Made by a program: the position numbers and the translations under genes. Shown here piece by piece: positions 1 through 8,656 of a stretch of DNA of 64,000 nt (positions are counted from its first letter, which is position 1; every line of letters begins with the position of its first letter). This DNA comes from Bacteroidota bacterium. Lineage in GTDB: Bacteria; Bacteroidota; Bacteroidia; Bacteroidales; VadinHA17. The notes below the pieces were generated by a model that was not told the DNA's origin, ran no database searches, and worked only from the letters and a program-made list of their open reading frames with translations. The stretch covers positions 62,001 through 126,000 of the forward strand of contig JADKBL010000058.1 of the NCBI GenBank assembly GCA_016718875.1. Reading direction: 5' to 3'.

Positions 1-1
1 T

Positions 2-469
2 GTTAATACATCAGGAAACCTTCCGGCAAAAGGTGGCAAAGCTCCTGAATTTACACTTGTAAAGTCGGATCTTTCAAATCTTTCATTATCAGAGCTTAAA
101 GGAAAGAAAGTGATACTTAATATCTTCCCGAGTCTTGACACTTCAGTGTGCGCAACTTCGGTAAGAAAATTCAACCAGCTTGCAGCAGGCAAAGCCAACA
201 CAGTTGTCCTGGCAATTTCAAAAGACCTGCCTTTTGCAATGGGAAGATTCTGCTCAACCGAAGGGATTACAAATGTAACATCCCTTTCAGGTTTCCGCGA
301 TTCTTCTTTTGGTAAGGCATATGGCGTTGACCTGACTGACAGTGCTTTGGCTGGACTTTATGCCCGCAGCATTGTTGTGCTTGATGAAACCGGAAATGTT
401 AAGTATACACAGCTTGTTCCTGAAATTACAACAGAGCCGGATTACGATTCTGCACTGGCAGCATTATAA
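2..469 (+). CDS. tpx: Thiol peroxidase (Tpx), 5' end cut off by window edge
   Basis: Atypical 2-Cys peroxiredoxin that reduces H2O2 and alkyl hydroperoxides using thioredoxin. The frame is open from base 2, so the N-terminus lies outside the window; the visible part begins in the beta-hairpin region (NLPAKGGKAPEFTL). The peroxidatic cysteine is in DTSVCATSVRKFN and the resolving cysteine in FAMGRFCSTEG, so both catalytic cysteines of the Tpx family are present. The usual Pro of the DTPVC motif is Ser here, while the catalytic Thr three residues before the cysteine is kept. It ends in TAA at 467-469, about 95 bases before holB, and that gap is filled by a repeat hairpin. Identity is close to certain from the motif spacing. 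Confidence 0.93.
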   Translation, partial: VNTSGNLPAKGGKAPEFTLVKSDLSNLSLSELKGKKVILNIFPSLDTSVCATSVRKFNQLAAGKANTVVLAISKDLPFAMGRFCSTEGITNVTSLSGFRDSSFGKAYGVDLTDSALAGLYARSIVVLDETGNVKYTQLVPEITTEPDYDSALAAL

Positions 470-481
470 CTAAAATTGTTC

Positions 482-564
482 CTGGGTACCGGGTGCTGGG
501 TGGTTGGTAGACTCGAACCAGCACCTGGCAACCAGCACCTAGTACCTAGCAACCAGAACCCAGT
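482..564. repeat. Inverted array of degenerate 7-nt units
   Basis: The left arm (482-509) is four 7-nt units of the form CYGGGTR. After a short spacer (510-516) the right arm (517-564) holds about seven units in the opposite orientation, reading CTRGGTN/CTGGTTG on the minus strand. The whole can fold as a long imperfect hairpin. It fills nearly all of the space between tpx and the next gene and ends directly at the holB ATG (565), so no ordinary leader is visible. Its unit resembles the one at 28261-28297. Confidence 0.75.
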
Positions 565-1698
565 ATGAACTTCTCCCAGATTCCCGGTCAGAAAGAAATA
601 ATCGGGAAACTTATAAGATCAGTTAAGGAAGAACGGGTTAGCCATGCTCAACTCTTCGCGGGCAATGAAGGCTGCGGAAGCATGGCTCTTGCTCTTGCCT
701 ATGCCAGGTATATAAGTTGTGAGGATCGTTCGGATCATGATTCATGCGGGAAATGCAAATCATGCGTGAAGTATGAAAAGATGATCCATCCTGATCTTCA
801 TTTTGTATTTCCTGTTATAAAAGGCAAAAAGGCTACGGACCCTGTCAGCGATAATTATATTGAAGAATGGAGGGAATTCGTTTCAAAATCACCATTTTTT
901 ACTATTAATGATTGGCTTGATTTCATTGAGGTTGGCAACGCCCAGGGAATGATTTTTGCCTCAGAGGCATCAGAGATAATCAGGAAACTGAGCCTGAAAA
1001 CATTTGAGTCTGATTTTAAGATAATGATCATCTGGCTTCCTGAAAAAATGCATCAGGCAACATCAAATAAGCTTCTTAAGATGATAGAGGAGCCACCGGA
1101 AAAGACTCTCTTTCTTCTGGTTTCAGATGAACCAGATAAGGTCATTCCTACAATTCAGTCGAGATGTCAGTTGGTCAGAATCCCTGCTTTCAGTGACAGT
1201 GAAGTAGAAAACTATCTTATAAAACGATTTGCTATAACAAAGGAAAAAGCTGCCGATATCTCACATGTTGCTAATGGAAATCTGATAAGGGCTATAGAAC
1301 TCTGTGAGAATGAAAGTTCTTCGCTCGATAACCTGGACCGGTTTAAAAATCTGATGAGATTCGCATGGAAAAGAGATGTAATTTCACTTATTAACTAATC
1401 CGAAGATATATCCTCAACAGGAAGAAAGGCACAAAAGAATTTTATCTCTTTTTCGTTAAGAATACTCAGGGAAAACCTGATGCTGACCTTAGGACAGGTT
1501 GAAAACAAACTTGTTTTCCTTACAGGCCAGGAGGCTGATTTTTCAGGTAAATTCCATCCTTTTATCACCCGGGAGAATGTTTATCCGCTTACTGAAGAGC
1601 TAAACCTGACCTATTCACATATCGAGGCCAACGGCAATGCCAAAATTATTTTCCTCGATCTTGCCCTGAAGGTTACCAGGCTGATACGTTCTGTCTGA
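565..1698 (+). pseudogene. holB: DNA polymerase III delta' subunit, interrupted by in-frame TAA
   Basis: Clamp-loader subunit delta' (AAA+ family), which with gamma/tau and delta loads the beta clamp. The N-terminal part (565-1398, 277 aa) has the AAA+ region, a zinc-binding Cys cluster (SCGKCKSC near residue 69) and the MHQATSNKLLKMIEEPP segment typical of delta'. Translation then meets TAA at 1396-1398. The same frame continues without another stop to 1698 with convincing collar-domain sequence (ISSTGRKAQKNFISFSLR onward). Ignoring the stop gives 377 codons, the usual length in Bacteroidota. A Trp or similar codon is expected at the stop. holB is normally essential, so a base-call error, a strain-specific nonsense change or readthrough are all possible. 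It is followed by ricT and gldH. Confidence 0.85.
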
Positions 1699-1713
1699 TC
1701 ATTCTTGCTTTTG

Positions 1714-1744
1714 TTGAATTAATTCCTTTAATTGACTACTTTTG
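1714..1744 (+). promoter_or_regulatory. Bacteroidota-type promoter upstream of ricT
   Basis: TTG at 1714-1716, 20 bases, then TACTTTTG at 1737-1744, which matches the -33 TTG / -7 TAnnTTTG consensus of the Bacteroidota primary sigma factor. Its position supports the ATG at 1774 as the ricT start, rather than an upstream TTG at 1732 that lies inside the promoter. Confidence 0.7.
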
Positions 1745-1773
1745 CGGAATACTTTTGGCAGATACTGGTTGTT

Positions 1774-2928
1774 ATGACTGATAACGAAGATATTCAGGGT
1801 CAGTCCGGTGAAGAGATCCGGATGCCCGAAATAAAATATAAGCCCGGTAACAATAAACTCGATTCATTTAACTGGCTCAGGGATATTCCTGCAGTAACTG
1901 ATGAGAATGAAATTGTTGAGGTTCGTTTTAAGAATACCCGAAAGGGATTCTTCAGAAATGTAAATTCGCTGAGGCTGGAGATTGGTGATATTGTGGCTGT
2001 TGAGGCATCTCCCGGTCATGACATAGGAAGGGTTTCAATGGTTGGCAATCTTGTAAGGGAGCAGCTTAAGAAACTTAAGATACACCCCTCACCGGATGAT
2101 CTTAAAAAGATATACCGCAAAGCTAAGGCTGTTGATGTACAGAAATGGGAGGAAGCCAAAAAGCTTGAAAATACTACAATGTTCCGCTCAAGAAAGATAG
2201 CTGAAGAGCTCAGGCTGAACATGAAAATAGGCGATGTTGAATACCAGGGGGATAAAACAAAAGCTATATTCTTTTACATTGCAGATGAAAGGGTTGACTT
2301 CCGTCAGCTGATAAAGGTTCTTGCAGATGAATTCAAGATCAGGGTTGAGATGCGCCAGATTGGGGCAAGACAGGAAGCCGGAAGAATAGGAGGTATTGGC
2401 TCCTGCGGCAGGGAACTCTGCTGCTCCACTCACATTACGAACTTCATTTCAGTAACAACAACTCACGCAAAATACCAGGAGCTTTCACTTAATCCGCAGA
2501 AGCTGGCAGGCCAGTGCAGCAAGCTTAAATGCTGCCTCAACTTTGAGCTCGACTGCTATGTTGATGCTCAGAGATCTTTCCCTCCGAAGGAGATACCACT
2601 TCAGGCACTTGACTGCACCGCATACTTCCAGAAACTTGAAGTACATAAAGGAATATACTGGTATTCAACCGATCAGCAATCATCAGCCAACCTGATTGCA
2701 CTCCCGGTGGAAAGAGTAAAGGAGATTCAGGCTATAAACAGAAAAGGCAAAAAGGTAGATAAACTGAAGGAGGTTGAAGAATCATGGGAATCTGAACCGG
2801 TATCACACGATCTGCTAAAAAATAACAGTCTTACAAGATTTGATCAGCCGGAGGATAAAAAGAACCGGCCACGTCAAAACCAGGGAAGAAGGAAAAACAG
2901 AAAATTCAATGACAAAAAACCTAAATAG
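1774..2928 (+). CDS. ricT: PSP1-domain protein, RicT/YaaT-like
   Basis: 384-aa cytoplasmic protein with a PSP1 domain. In Bacillus, RicT (YaaT) joins RicA and RicF in an Fe-S complex that affects RNA processing; the role in Bacteroidota is not well established. The central region has GRIGGIGSCGRELCC and, downstream, CSKLKCCLNFELDCY, the cysteine cluster expected of this family. The C-terminal 30 residues are a strongly basic Lys/Arg/Asn tail, suggesting nucleic-acid contact (inference). No ricA or ricF partner is visible nearby. The start at 1774 (MTDNEDIQGQ) fits the promoter just upstream. The 3' end overlaps gldH by 20 nt, so the two are probably co-translated. Confidence 0.85.
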   Translation: MTDNEDIQGQSGEEIRMPEIKYKPGNNKLDSFNWLRDIPAVTDENEIVEVRFKNTRKGFFRNVNSLRLEIGDIVAVEASPGHDIGRVSMVGNLVREQLKKLKIHPSPDDLKKIYRKAKAVDVQKWEEAKKLENTTMFRSRKIAEELRLNMKIGDVEYQGDKTKAIFFYIADERVDFRQLIKVLADEFKIRVEMRQIGARQEAGRIGGIGSCGRELCCSTHITNFISVTTTHAKYQELSLNPQKLAGQCSKLKCCLNFELDCYVDAQRSFPPKEIPLQALDCTAYFQKLEVHKGIYWYSTDQQSSANLIALPVERVKEIQAINRKGKKVDKLKEVEESWESEPVSHDLLKNNSLTRFDQPEDKKNRPRQNQGRRKNRKFNDKKPK

Positions 2929-3391
2929 AAAACGTCTTCTGTTTCTGATTTTTCTGCCATTGCTCCTTACATCATGCAACAGCAACGTGGTTTTTACAGA
3001 TTCCAAAGAAATTAAGGAAAACAAATGGCAGCTGATGGATCTTCCTGTTTTTAATGTAACCATCAGTGATACGATTAACAGTAACAACCTGTTTTTCACA
3101 ATCAGGACAGGTTCAGATTATCCTTTCAGAAATATTTTCCTGTTTGTAACTGCCACATCACCTGACGGGAAAAATCTTACTGATACACTTCAGTATTACC
3201 TTGCCGACGATAAAGGGAAATGGTATGGTAAGGGATTCGGTGATATACATGAACTTAGCCTTCCTTACAAATCAAATGTTTTTTTCCCTTCCCGTGGGGA
3301 ATATGTCTTTAAAATTCAGCATGGAATGAGGACAGAAGGACTTCCCGGAGTTTATGATATTGGTCTGAGGATAGAAAAAAACAGTAAATAA
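2909..3391 (+). CDS. gldH: Gliding motility lipoprotein GldH
   Basis: 160-aa lipoprotein of the GldH family, required for gliding in Flavobacterium and widespread in non-gliding Bacteroidota. It has a basic N-terminus (MTKNLNRKR), a hydrophobic stretch and lipobox LLTSC with the lipidated Cys at residue 23. The mature part is a beta-rich domain containing NLFFTIRTGSDYPFRNIFLF. The ATG at 2909 overlaps the end of ricT by 20 nt; a start further upstream would spoil the signal peptide. The order holB-ricT-gldH is, from memory, common in Bacteroidota and supports the assignment. It belongs with the T9SS/gliding genes elsewhere in the window, although its molecular role is unknown. Confidence 0.87.
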   Translation: MTKNLNRKRLLFLIFLPLLLTSCNSNVVFTDSKEIKENKWQLMDLPVFNVTISDTINSNNLFFTIRTGSDYPFRNIFLFVTATSPDGKNLTDTLQYYLADDKGKWYGKGFGDIHELSLPYKSNVFFPSRGEYVFKIQHGMRTEGLPGVYDIGLRIEKNSK

Positions 3392-3400
3392 ACCAGTTGT

Positions 3401-4177
3401 ATGGGTAAAAACAAACTGGCCAGATGGAATGAGTTTGGTTCATTCGCCAATGTAATACAACCTGAAATAGGCGAAATTGCAGGAAAGGATTACCCTATAA
3501 AAGGGAACTGGAACTCACAGATCTTCAAAAACAATAATCCGGTAATACTTGAACTTGGATGCGGAAAAGGCGAATATACAATAGGCCTTGCCAGATTATT
3601 TCCTCAAAACAATTTCATAGGAGTAGACATAAAGGGTGCCAGAATGTGGAGGGGAGCCAAAACTTCAAATGAACTGCAGATGCAAAATGTTGCATTTCTC
3701 CGCACACGTATCGAATTCATAAACTCATTTTTTACCCAAGGTGAAGTTGATGAGATCTGGATAACATTTCCTGATCCTCATGCGGGTGCAAGAAATTCAA
3801 ACAAAAGACTCACTTCCCCTCAGTTTTTAAGAAAATACCTTCTGTTCCTGAAAGAAAATGGAATTGTGCACCTTAAAACCGATAATGAAGAACTATATAA
3901 ATTCACCTGCTCTGTAGTTAAAGACAATAACCTTGATCTTATTATCTCAACCGACGATCTCTATTCGATAAAACCTGAAACTTCAGATATAAGTCCTGAG
4001 ATTGCCGGCAGCCTCAGCCATCCTGGTGAAACTGCCTCATTTTTTGAGAATATCTTATCGATAAAGACTCACTATGAAAGACTTTTCCTCCTTAAAGGGA
4101 TGAAAATTACATACCTCTCCTTCCGGCTTAAGAAAGAAAAATTCCTGCATAATGGCGAAGTCAGAAAAAAAAGCTGA
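3401..4177 (+). CDS. trmB: tRNA (guanine-N7-)-methyltransferase TrmB
   Basis: 258-aa SAM-dependent enzyme that makes m7G46 in the tRNA variable loop. The Rossmann SAM motif is LELGCGKGEYTIGLA (about residues 50-64), followed by the acidic GVDIKGARMWRGA segment and the family-specific ITFPDPHAG motif around residue 120. Length and motif order match TrmB. The ATG at 3401 lies 9 nt after gldH. The 3' end overlaps the next gene by 26 nt, so this is a tightly packed operon. Confidence 0.95.
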   Translation: MGKNKLARWNEFGSFANVIQPEIGEIAGKDYPIKGNWNSQIFKNNNPVILELGCGKGEYTIGLARLFPQNNFIGVDIKGARMWRGAKTSNELQMQNVAFLRTRIEFINSFFTQGEVDEIWITFPDPHAGARNSNKRLTSPQFLRKYLLFLKENGIVHLKTDNEELYKFTCSVVKDNNLDLIISTDDLYSIKPETSDISPEIAGSLSHPGETASFFENILSIKTHYERLFLLKGMKITYLSFRLKKEKFLHNGEVRKKS

Positions 4178-4502
4178 GAACGACTTCTTCACAATGGTTT
4201 ATGAGGTTACAAAACTGATTCCATACGGTCGAATTACTTCATATGGCGCTATTGCCCGGTATCTTGGGTCAGGCAAATCAGCAAGGATGGTTGGCTGGGC
4301 CCTTAATGTATGTCATAGCCGGACCGAATTCATTCCGGCACACAGGGTAGTCAACCGCAATGGTCTGCTTACAGGAAAACATCATTTTGGCAACTCTTCA
4401 ACAATGCAGCAGCTCCTGGCAAATGAAGGTATCATTGTTGAAGATGACAAAATTGTCAATTTCAGGGAGAGATTCTGGGATCCCCTTAAGGAACTTAAAT
4501 AG
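4152..4502 (+). CDS. Alkyltransferase-like (ATL) DNA-binding protein
   Basis: 116-aa protein of the MGMT/Ogt C-terminal domain family, with the winged-helix DNA-binding segment (IPYGRITSYGAIARYLGS, residues 23-40). The active-site motif of alkyltransferases is PCHRV; here residues 61-66 read IPAHRV, with Ala63 in place of the acceptor cysteine. It therefore cannot transfer alkyl groups and should act as an ATL. Known ATL proteins bind O6-alkylguanine and hand it to nucleotide excision repair. The start overlaps trmB by 26 nt. The family is clear; the repair role is inferred from ATLs in other bacteria. Confidence 0.85.
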   Translation: MAKSEKKAENDFFTMVYEVTKLIPYGRITSYGAIARYLGSGKSARMVGWALNVCHSRTEFIPAHRVVNRNGLLTGKHHFGNSSTMQQLLANEGIIVEDDKIVNFRERFWDPLKELK

Positions 4503-4581
4503 CTTTTTCTTTGCAGTATGCCGGAATTATAGTAAAATTGCATCTTGTTTATAATTAATTTAAATAAAAATAACAAGATCA

Positions 4582-5685
4582 ATGTTTTCGAAAGACAAAA
4601 TACTTAAAATCCTCTCCACGATTATTCATCCGGGAACAGGAAAAGACATTGTTACCCTTGGAATTGTTTCAGATATTAAATCTGATTCAAATGGCATTTC
4701 AATGGTTCTGACTCCTGAGAAATCAAATGATCCTTTCATTTCATCAGTAAGAAGTACAATAGTCAAAACCCTGAAAGAATCTCTTGGACAGGATGCTGTA
4801 ATAAATGAAATTAAAATTGAGCCTAAGGTAATCGTTGGAAAACATGCTGAAAAAACCAGGGAAGTATTGCCTTATGTAAAAAATATTATTGCTGTTTCAT
4901 CCGGTAAGGGAGGAGTGGGAAAGACCACGGTTGCAGTTAACCTGGCAATATCCCTGGCAAGAAAAGGCTACAGTGTGGGATTGCTTGATGCCGATGTATT
5001 CGGACCATCAGTTCCCAAAATGTTCAACGAGGAGAATTACAGGCCTGAGGTGAAAAGAGAAAAAGAAATGGACATCATCATCCCTCTTTTTAAATATGGC
5101 GTTAAAGTTCTTTCAACAGGATTTTTTGTAGATCCTAAGGATGCGGTGATATGGAGAGGACCAATGGCATCAAACTTCCTTAAGCAGATGATAATGCAGG
5201 GAGACTGGGGAGAACTTGACTTTCTTCTAGTCGATCTTCCTCCCGGCACCAGCGATATCCATCTGACTCTTGTCCAGGAAGTTCCGGTTACCGGAGCCAT
5301 TGTAGTAACTACTCCTCAGGAAGTGGCACTTGCAGATGCCATTAAAGGCATTTCAATGTTCAGGACAGAAAAAATTAATGTACCAGTCCTTGGACTTGTT
5401 GAAAACATGTCCTGGTTCACTCCCGCTGAACTTCCTAAAAATAAATACTATATTTTCGGAAAAGATGGCGGAATAAACCTTGCAGAAAAGATGGACGTCG
5501 AATTGCTTGGACAAATCCCCCTGGTACAGAGCATTTGCGAAGGCAGTGACAAAGGAGAGCCTGTTGCTTTGAACGATTCAATTACCGGAAATGCATTTTT
5601 CGAAGTTGCCGGAAAGCTTGTAGAGAACATCGAAAAGAGAAACAAGGATTTAAGACCTACTCATAAAGTTCAGATAAATAAATAG
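4582..5685 (+). CDS. mrp: Mrp/ApbC-family Fe-S cluster carrier P-loop ATPase
   Basis: 367-aa cytoplasmic Fe-S carrier. An N-terminal DUF59/MIP18 domain (about 1-85) is joined to a MinD-like P-loop domain with deviant Walker A SSGKGGVGKTTVAV (Lys114), then DADVFGPSVP and the LLVDLPPGTSDIH Walker B region. The C-terminal CxxC that binds the shared cluster in Salmonella ApbC is absent: the matching stretch reads ENMSWFTPAELPKNKYYIFG. I believe this is usual for Bacteroidota Mrp proteins. The neighbour nfu starts 2 nt after the stop, which fits a shared role in Fe-S delivery. Confidence 0.92.
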   Translation: MFSKDKILKILSTIIHPGTGKDIVTLGIVSDIKSDSNGISMVLTPEKSNDPFISSVRSTIVKTLKESLGQDAVINEIKIEPKVIVGKHAEKTREVLPYVKNIIAVSSGKGGVGKTTVAVNLAISLARKGYSVGLLDADVFGPSVPKMFNEENYRPEVKREKEMDIIIPLFKYGVKVLSTGFFVDPKDAVIWRGPMASNFLKQMIMQGDWGELDFLLVDLPPGTSDIHLTLVQEVPVTGAIVVTTPQEVALADAIKGISMFRTEKINVPVLGLVENMSWFTPAELPKNKYYIFGKDGGINLAEKMDVELLGQIPLVQSICEGSDKGEPVALNDSITGNAFFEVAGKLVENIEKRNKDLRPTHKVQINK

Positions 5686-5687
5686 AT

Positions 5688-5924
5688 ATGACAGATAAAA
5701 GTATTAAAGACCGAGTTTCAAAAGCCCTCGAGAGGGTAAGGCCCTATCTTCAGTCGGATGGAGGAGATATTGATCTTGTAGAAGTTTCCGACGACATGAT
5801 TGTCAAGGTGAAGCTAACCGGAGCCTGCCACGGCTGCCCTTATAGTATGCAGACCCTTAAAGCCGGAGTTGAACAGGCAATAATGAGAGAGGTTCCTGAA
5901 ATAAAGAGAGTTATTTCAGCCTGA
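5688..5924 (+). CDS. nfuA: NifU-like C-terminal domain Fe-S scaffold (Nfu)
   Basis: 78-aa stand-alone Nfu domain that carries a [4Fe-4S] cluster between dimer subunits. The CHGC motif (Cys47 and Cys50, within GACHGCPYS) supplies the ligands, and the N-terminal half has the family stretch PYLQSDGGDIDLVEV. It follows mrp after 2 nt, so the pair is one transcription unit. It is short for NfuA, with no degenerate A-type domain, and matches the compact Nfu form. Confidence 0.93.
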   Translation: MTDKSIKDRVSKALERVRPYLQSDGGDIDLVEVSDDMIVKVKLTGACHGCPYSMQTLKAGVEQAIMREVPEIKRVISA

Positions 5925-5949
5925 AAAACAGGATCACCTCAATTTTAAT

Positions 5950-5957
5950 TACCTTTG
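5950..5957 (+). promoter_or_regulatory. -7 element TACCTTTG upstream of porW
   Basis: TACCTTTG matches the Bacteroidota TAnnTTTG -7 consensus. No good TTG lies 19-21 nt further upstream, so it is only a half-supported promoter. It would start transcription about 40 nt before the porW TTG codon and drive porW-porX-tsaE. Confidence 0.5.
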
Positions 5958-6004
5958 AAATACTATACTCAAGTTAAGTCAGTTATAGTATTAAAAGTCA
6001 GTTT

Positions 6005-8656
6005 TTGGCTTCATATAACGCGCCATATAAATACCTGGTAATATTGGGGCTCGCATTGCTCCTTACAGAGTGTTCGATTGAAAAAAATACGGACACTACC
6101 CGGTTTTACCATAACATGACTGCCAGGTACAACATCTACTTTAATGGTTATGAGAACCTTAAGGAAGGTGTTGCTAAAATATCCACAAATTACAGGGATG
6201 ATTATGCTGAGGTTCTTAAAGTGTTTGAATTCAGCGATCCTTCTACTCCGTCATTCTGCAGTTCCGACATGGAAAGGGCTATACAGAAAGCTTCAAAGCT
6301 CATTTCTCTTAAGTCAATGACTGCCAAACCCAAAATAGACGACAAAAATGATATTTCAGAAAAGGACAGGGAGCTTCTTGACAGAAAAGAGTACAACGAC
6401 TGGGTGGATGACAGTTATCTGCTTATAGGCAAAGCCAGATTTTACAAGCATGAATATAAGGAAGCTGCTGCACTTTTTGAGTACTGCATTACTGCTGCCG
6501 GCGATAAGGGAATAAAAGACGAAGCAACTATCTGGCTGGCAAGGGTTCACAATGAAAATGGCAACTATAATGAATCCCTGAGGATACTAACAGAACTGGG
6601 TATCAATTCTGAATCCTCAAAAGCTTTCCAGTCGATGTACAACAGTACAATGGCTGATCTCTTTATAAAACAGAAAAGATATTCTGAGGCTATAGATCCA
6701 TTGAAGAGAGCTGTCGCTCAGGCTTCAGGTAAAAAAACAAAATATCGCCTCACTTTCCTTCTTGCCCAGCTTTATGACATAAACGGGAACCCTTCTGAGG
6801 CTACCTCCTATTACAAAAAAGTAATCAAGATGAGGCCTCCTTACGAAGTTGAATTTTATGCCAGAATAAAACTGCCCGGAGTACTTGACGTTGAGACCAT
6901 GAATACCCAGGAAATACGCAGGGAGCTGGAAAAAATGCTGAAGGATTCCAAAAACCGGGATTTTCAGGATCAGATTTATTATGCACTGGGAAATCTTTCA
7001 ATGAGAGAGGGAAACGAAGAGGAGGCAATCAGATACTTCAGGCTTTCGGCATCTGCACCTTCAATAAATCAAAATCAGAAAGGAAGATCTTATCTTGCCC
7101 TGGCAGACTATTATTACAAAAAACCGGCATATATGGATGCCGGTATATATTATGACAGTGCAATGTTCTTCATCGATGAAAAATATCCTGGTTATCAGGC
7201 GCTTAAAACAAAATCACAAAGCCTGAACGCACTTGTTGACGAGCTCAGAATAATTCAGACTGAAGATAGTCTCCAGAAAGTAGCTTCAATGAGTGATCCG
7301 GAAAGAAACGCAGTTATTTCAGGTATAATTGCTCAGATAACGAAAGCTGAAAGTGAAGGCAAAACTTCAGATTATTCAGACAGATACAACATGGGGCAGT
7401 TTTATGAGAATGAAAGACGCTTTCAGGGCCAGATTGACCAGGAGGGCAAATGGTATTTTTATAATCAGTCTGCACTTGCATTCGGAAGAACTGAATTCAG
7501 GAGAAGATGGGGAGAGAGAAGGTTAGAAGATAACTGGAGGCGGTCAAACAAAGCGATAGTTGCTATTATGCAGGATGAACAGGAAGGTGATTCCCAACAG
7601 CAGAAATCTGATACTGCCAAAGCAAAATTTGACAACAAAAGTCCTGAATTCTATCTGCAAAACCTTCCCCTCAATGATTCACTTCTGGCAATTTCAAATG
7701 AAAAAATAGCAACAGCTATGCTTAATGCCGGAAGGGCATACGCCGAAAGAATTAATGATACTGCAAAAGCGACAGATACATGGGAGGCTCTCACTAAAAG
7801 ATACCCGGATAACGAACTTGTTCCGGAAGCCCTTTTCAACCTTTACAGGCTCAATAAGGAAATTAATAGTCCAAAGTCGGAGACCTACAGACAGGAGTTG
7901 CTTACCTCACATTCTGAAAGTGAGTTCGCAAGGATTTTGTCCGATCCTGCCTATTATGAGAAAAAAATGGCTGACATCAGGCTGGCAGGCGACACTTACC
8001 AAAAAGCATATGATCTCTATATTGCAGAGAATTTCAATGAGTCTATTGTTGTAATTGACGATGCACTTAAGAAATTTCCGCAGGACAATCTTGCACCCAA
8101 GTTCATGCTGCTGCGTGCTTATTGCGTTGCCAGACTTACAGATGAAAGAGGATTCAAGGAGGAACTTACAAAACTGATCAAAACCTGGCCTAAATCAGAG
8201 GAAGGCAGGAAAGCAAATGAAATATCAGCATATCTGAACCAGAAATTACCTGAGCTGAAGGTTGAGGAAGACAGGCAGATTGCACAGGAACTTTATATTG
8301 CTGATACTGCAAAAACTCATTTGTTTGCTCTGGTAATCGTCGATCCTGCATTCAATATAAACCAGGCTACCTTTGATGTAATCAGCTATAATATTGATAA
8401 TTATACAAATAAAAATTACAGAACTGAAGGCACTCTGGTTGACAATAAATTCATACTGATAACAGTTTCCGGATTTCCTGATTATATGACTTCCCTCGAC
8501 TATTATAACAGCTTCCTCGTTGAGAAGAATGTTCGAAATGTCTCCGGAAGCAAAATGTACTCATTCATAATAAATGACGATAACCTCTTAATTCTTAAAG
8601 GAGACAAGAATCCTGACCGGTACAATATCTTCTTCATTGAAAAATACCTCCGATGA
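6005..8656 (+). CDS. porW: T9SS lipoprotein PorW/SprE (TPR protein)
   Basis: 883-aa outer-membrane-directed lipoprotein of the type IX secretion system, called SprE in Flavobacterium and PorW in Porphyromonas. The N-terminus has a hydrophobic stretch ending in lipobox LLTEC, followed by the family signature TTRFYHNMTARYNIYFNGYENLKEG. The rest is mostly helical TPR-like repeats (about residues 120-700, e.g. YKEAAALFEYCITAAGDKG) and a small alpha/beta C-terminal part. The start is TTG at 6005. The first ATG in frame (6118) would remove the signal peptide, so the TTG is preferred. The stop overlaps the porX ATG by 4 nt (ATGA). PorW is thought to link the outer-membrane translocon to the PorK/N ring. 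Confidence 0.9.
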   Translation: MASYNAPYKYLVILGLALLLTECSIEKNTDTTRFYHNMTARYNIYFNGYENLKEGVAKISTNYRDDYAEVLKVFEFSDPSTPSFCSSDMERAIQKASKLISLKSMTAKPKIDDKNDISEKDRELLDRKEYNDWVDDSYLLIGKARFYKHEYKEAAALFEYCITAAGDKGIKDEATIWLARVHNENGNYNESLRILTELGINSESSKAFQSMYNSTMADLFIKQKRYSEAIDPLKRAVAQASGKKTKYRLTFLLAQLYDINGNPSEATSYYKKVIKMRPPYEVEFYARIKLPGVLDVETMNTQEIRRELEKMLKDSKNRDFQDQIYYALGNLSMREGNEEEAIRYFRLSASAPSINQNQKGRSYLALADYYYKKPAYMDAGIYYDSAMFFIDEKYPGYQALKTKSQSLNALVDELRIIQTEDSLQKVASMSDPERNAVISGIIAQITKAESEGKTSDYSDRYNMGQFYENERRFQGQIDQEGKWYFYNQSALAFGRTEFRRRWGERRLEDNWRRSNKAIVAIMQDEQEGDSQQQKSDTAKAKFDNKSPEFYLQNLPLNDSLLAISNEKIATAMLNAGRAYAERINDTAKATDTWEALTKRYPDNELVPEALFNLYRLNKEINSPKSETYRQELLTSHSESEFARILSDPAYYEKKMADIRLAGDTYQKAYDLYIAENFNESIVVIDDALKKFPQDNLAPKFMLLRAYCVARLTDERGFKEELTKLIKTWPKSEEGRKANEISAYLNQKLPELKVEEDRQIAQELYIADTAKTHLFALVIVDPAFNINQATFDVISYNIDNYTNKNYRTEGTLVDNKFILITVSGFPDYMTSLDYYNSFLVEKNVRNVSGSKMYSFIINDDNLLILKGDKNPDRYNIFFIEKYLR

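Noticed and set aside
4582..5685. Loss of the CxxC in Mrp as a sign of inactivation
   Set aside because: The P-loop domain is intact and many Mrp proteins of this phylum appear to lack that motif; the adjacent Nfu keeps its cysteines.
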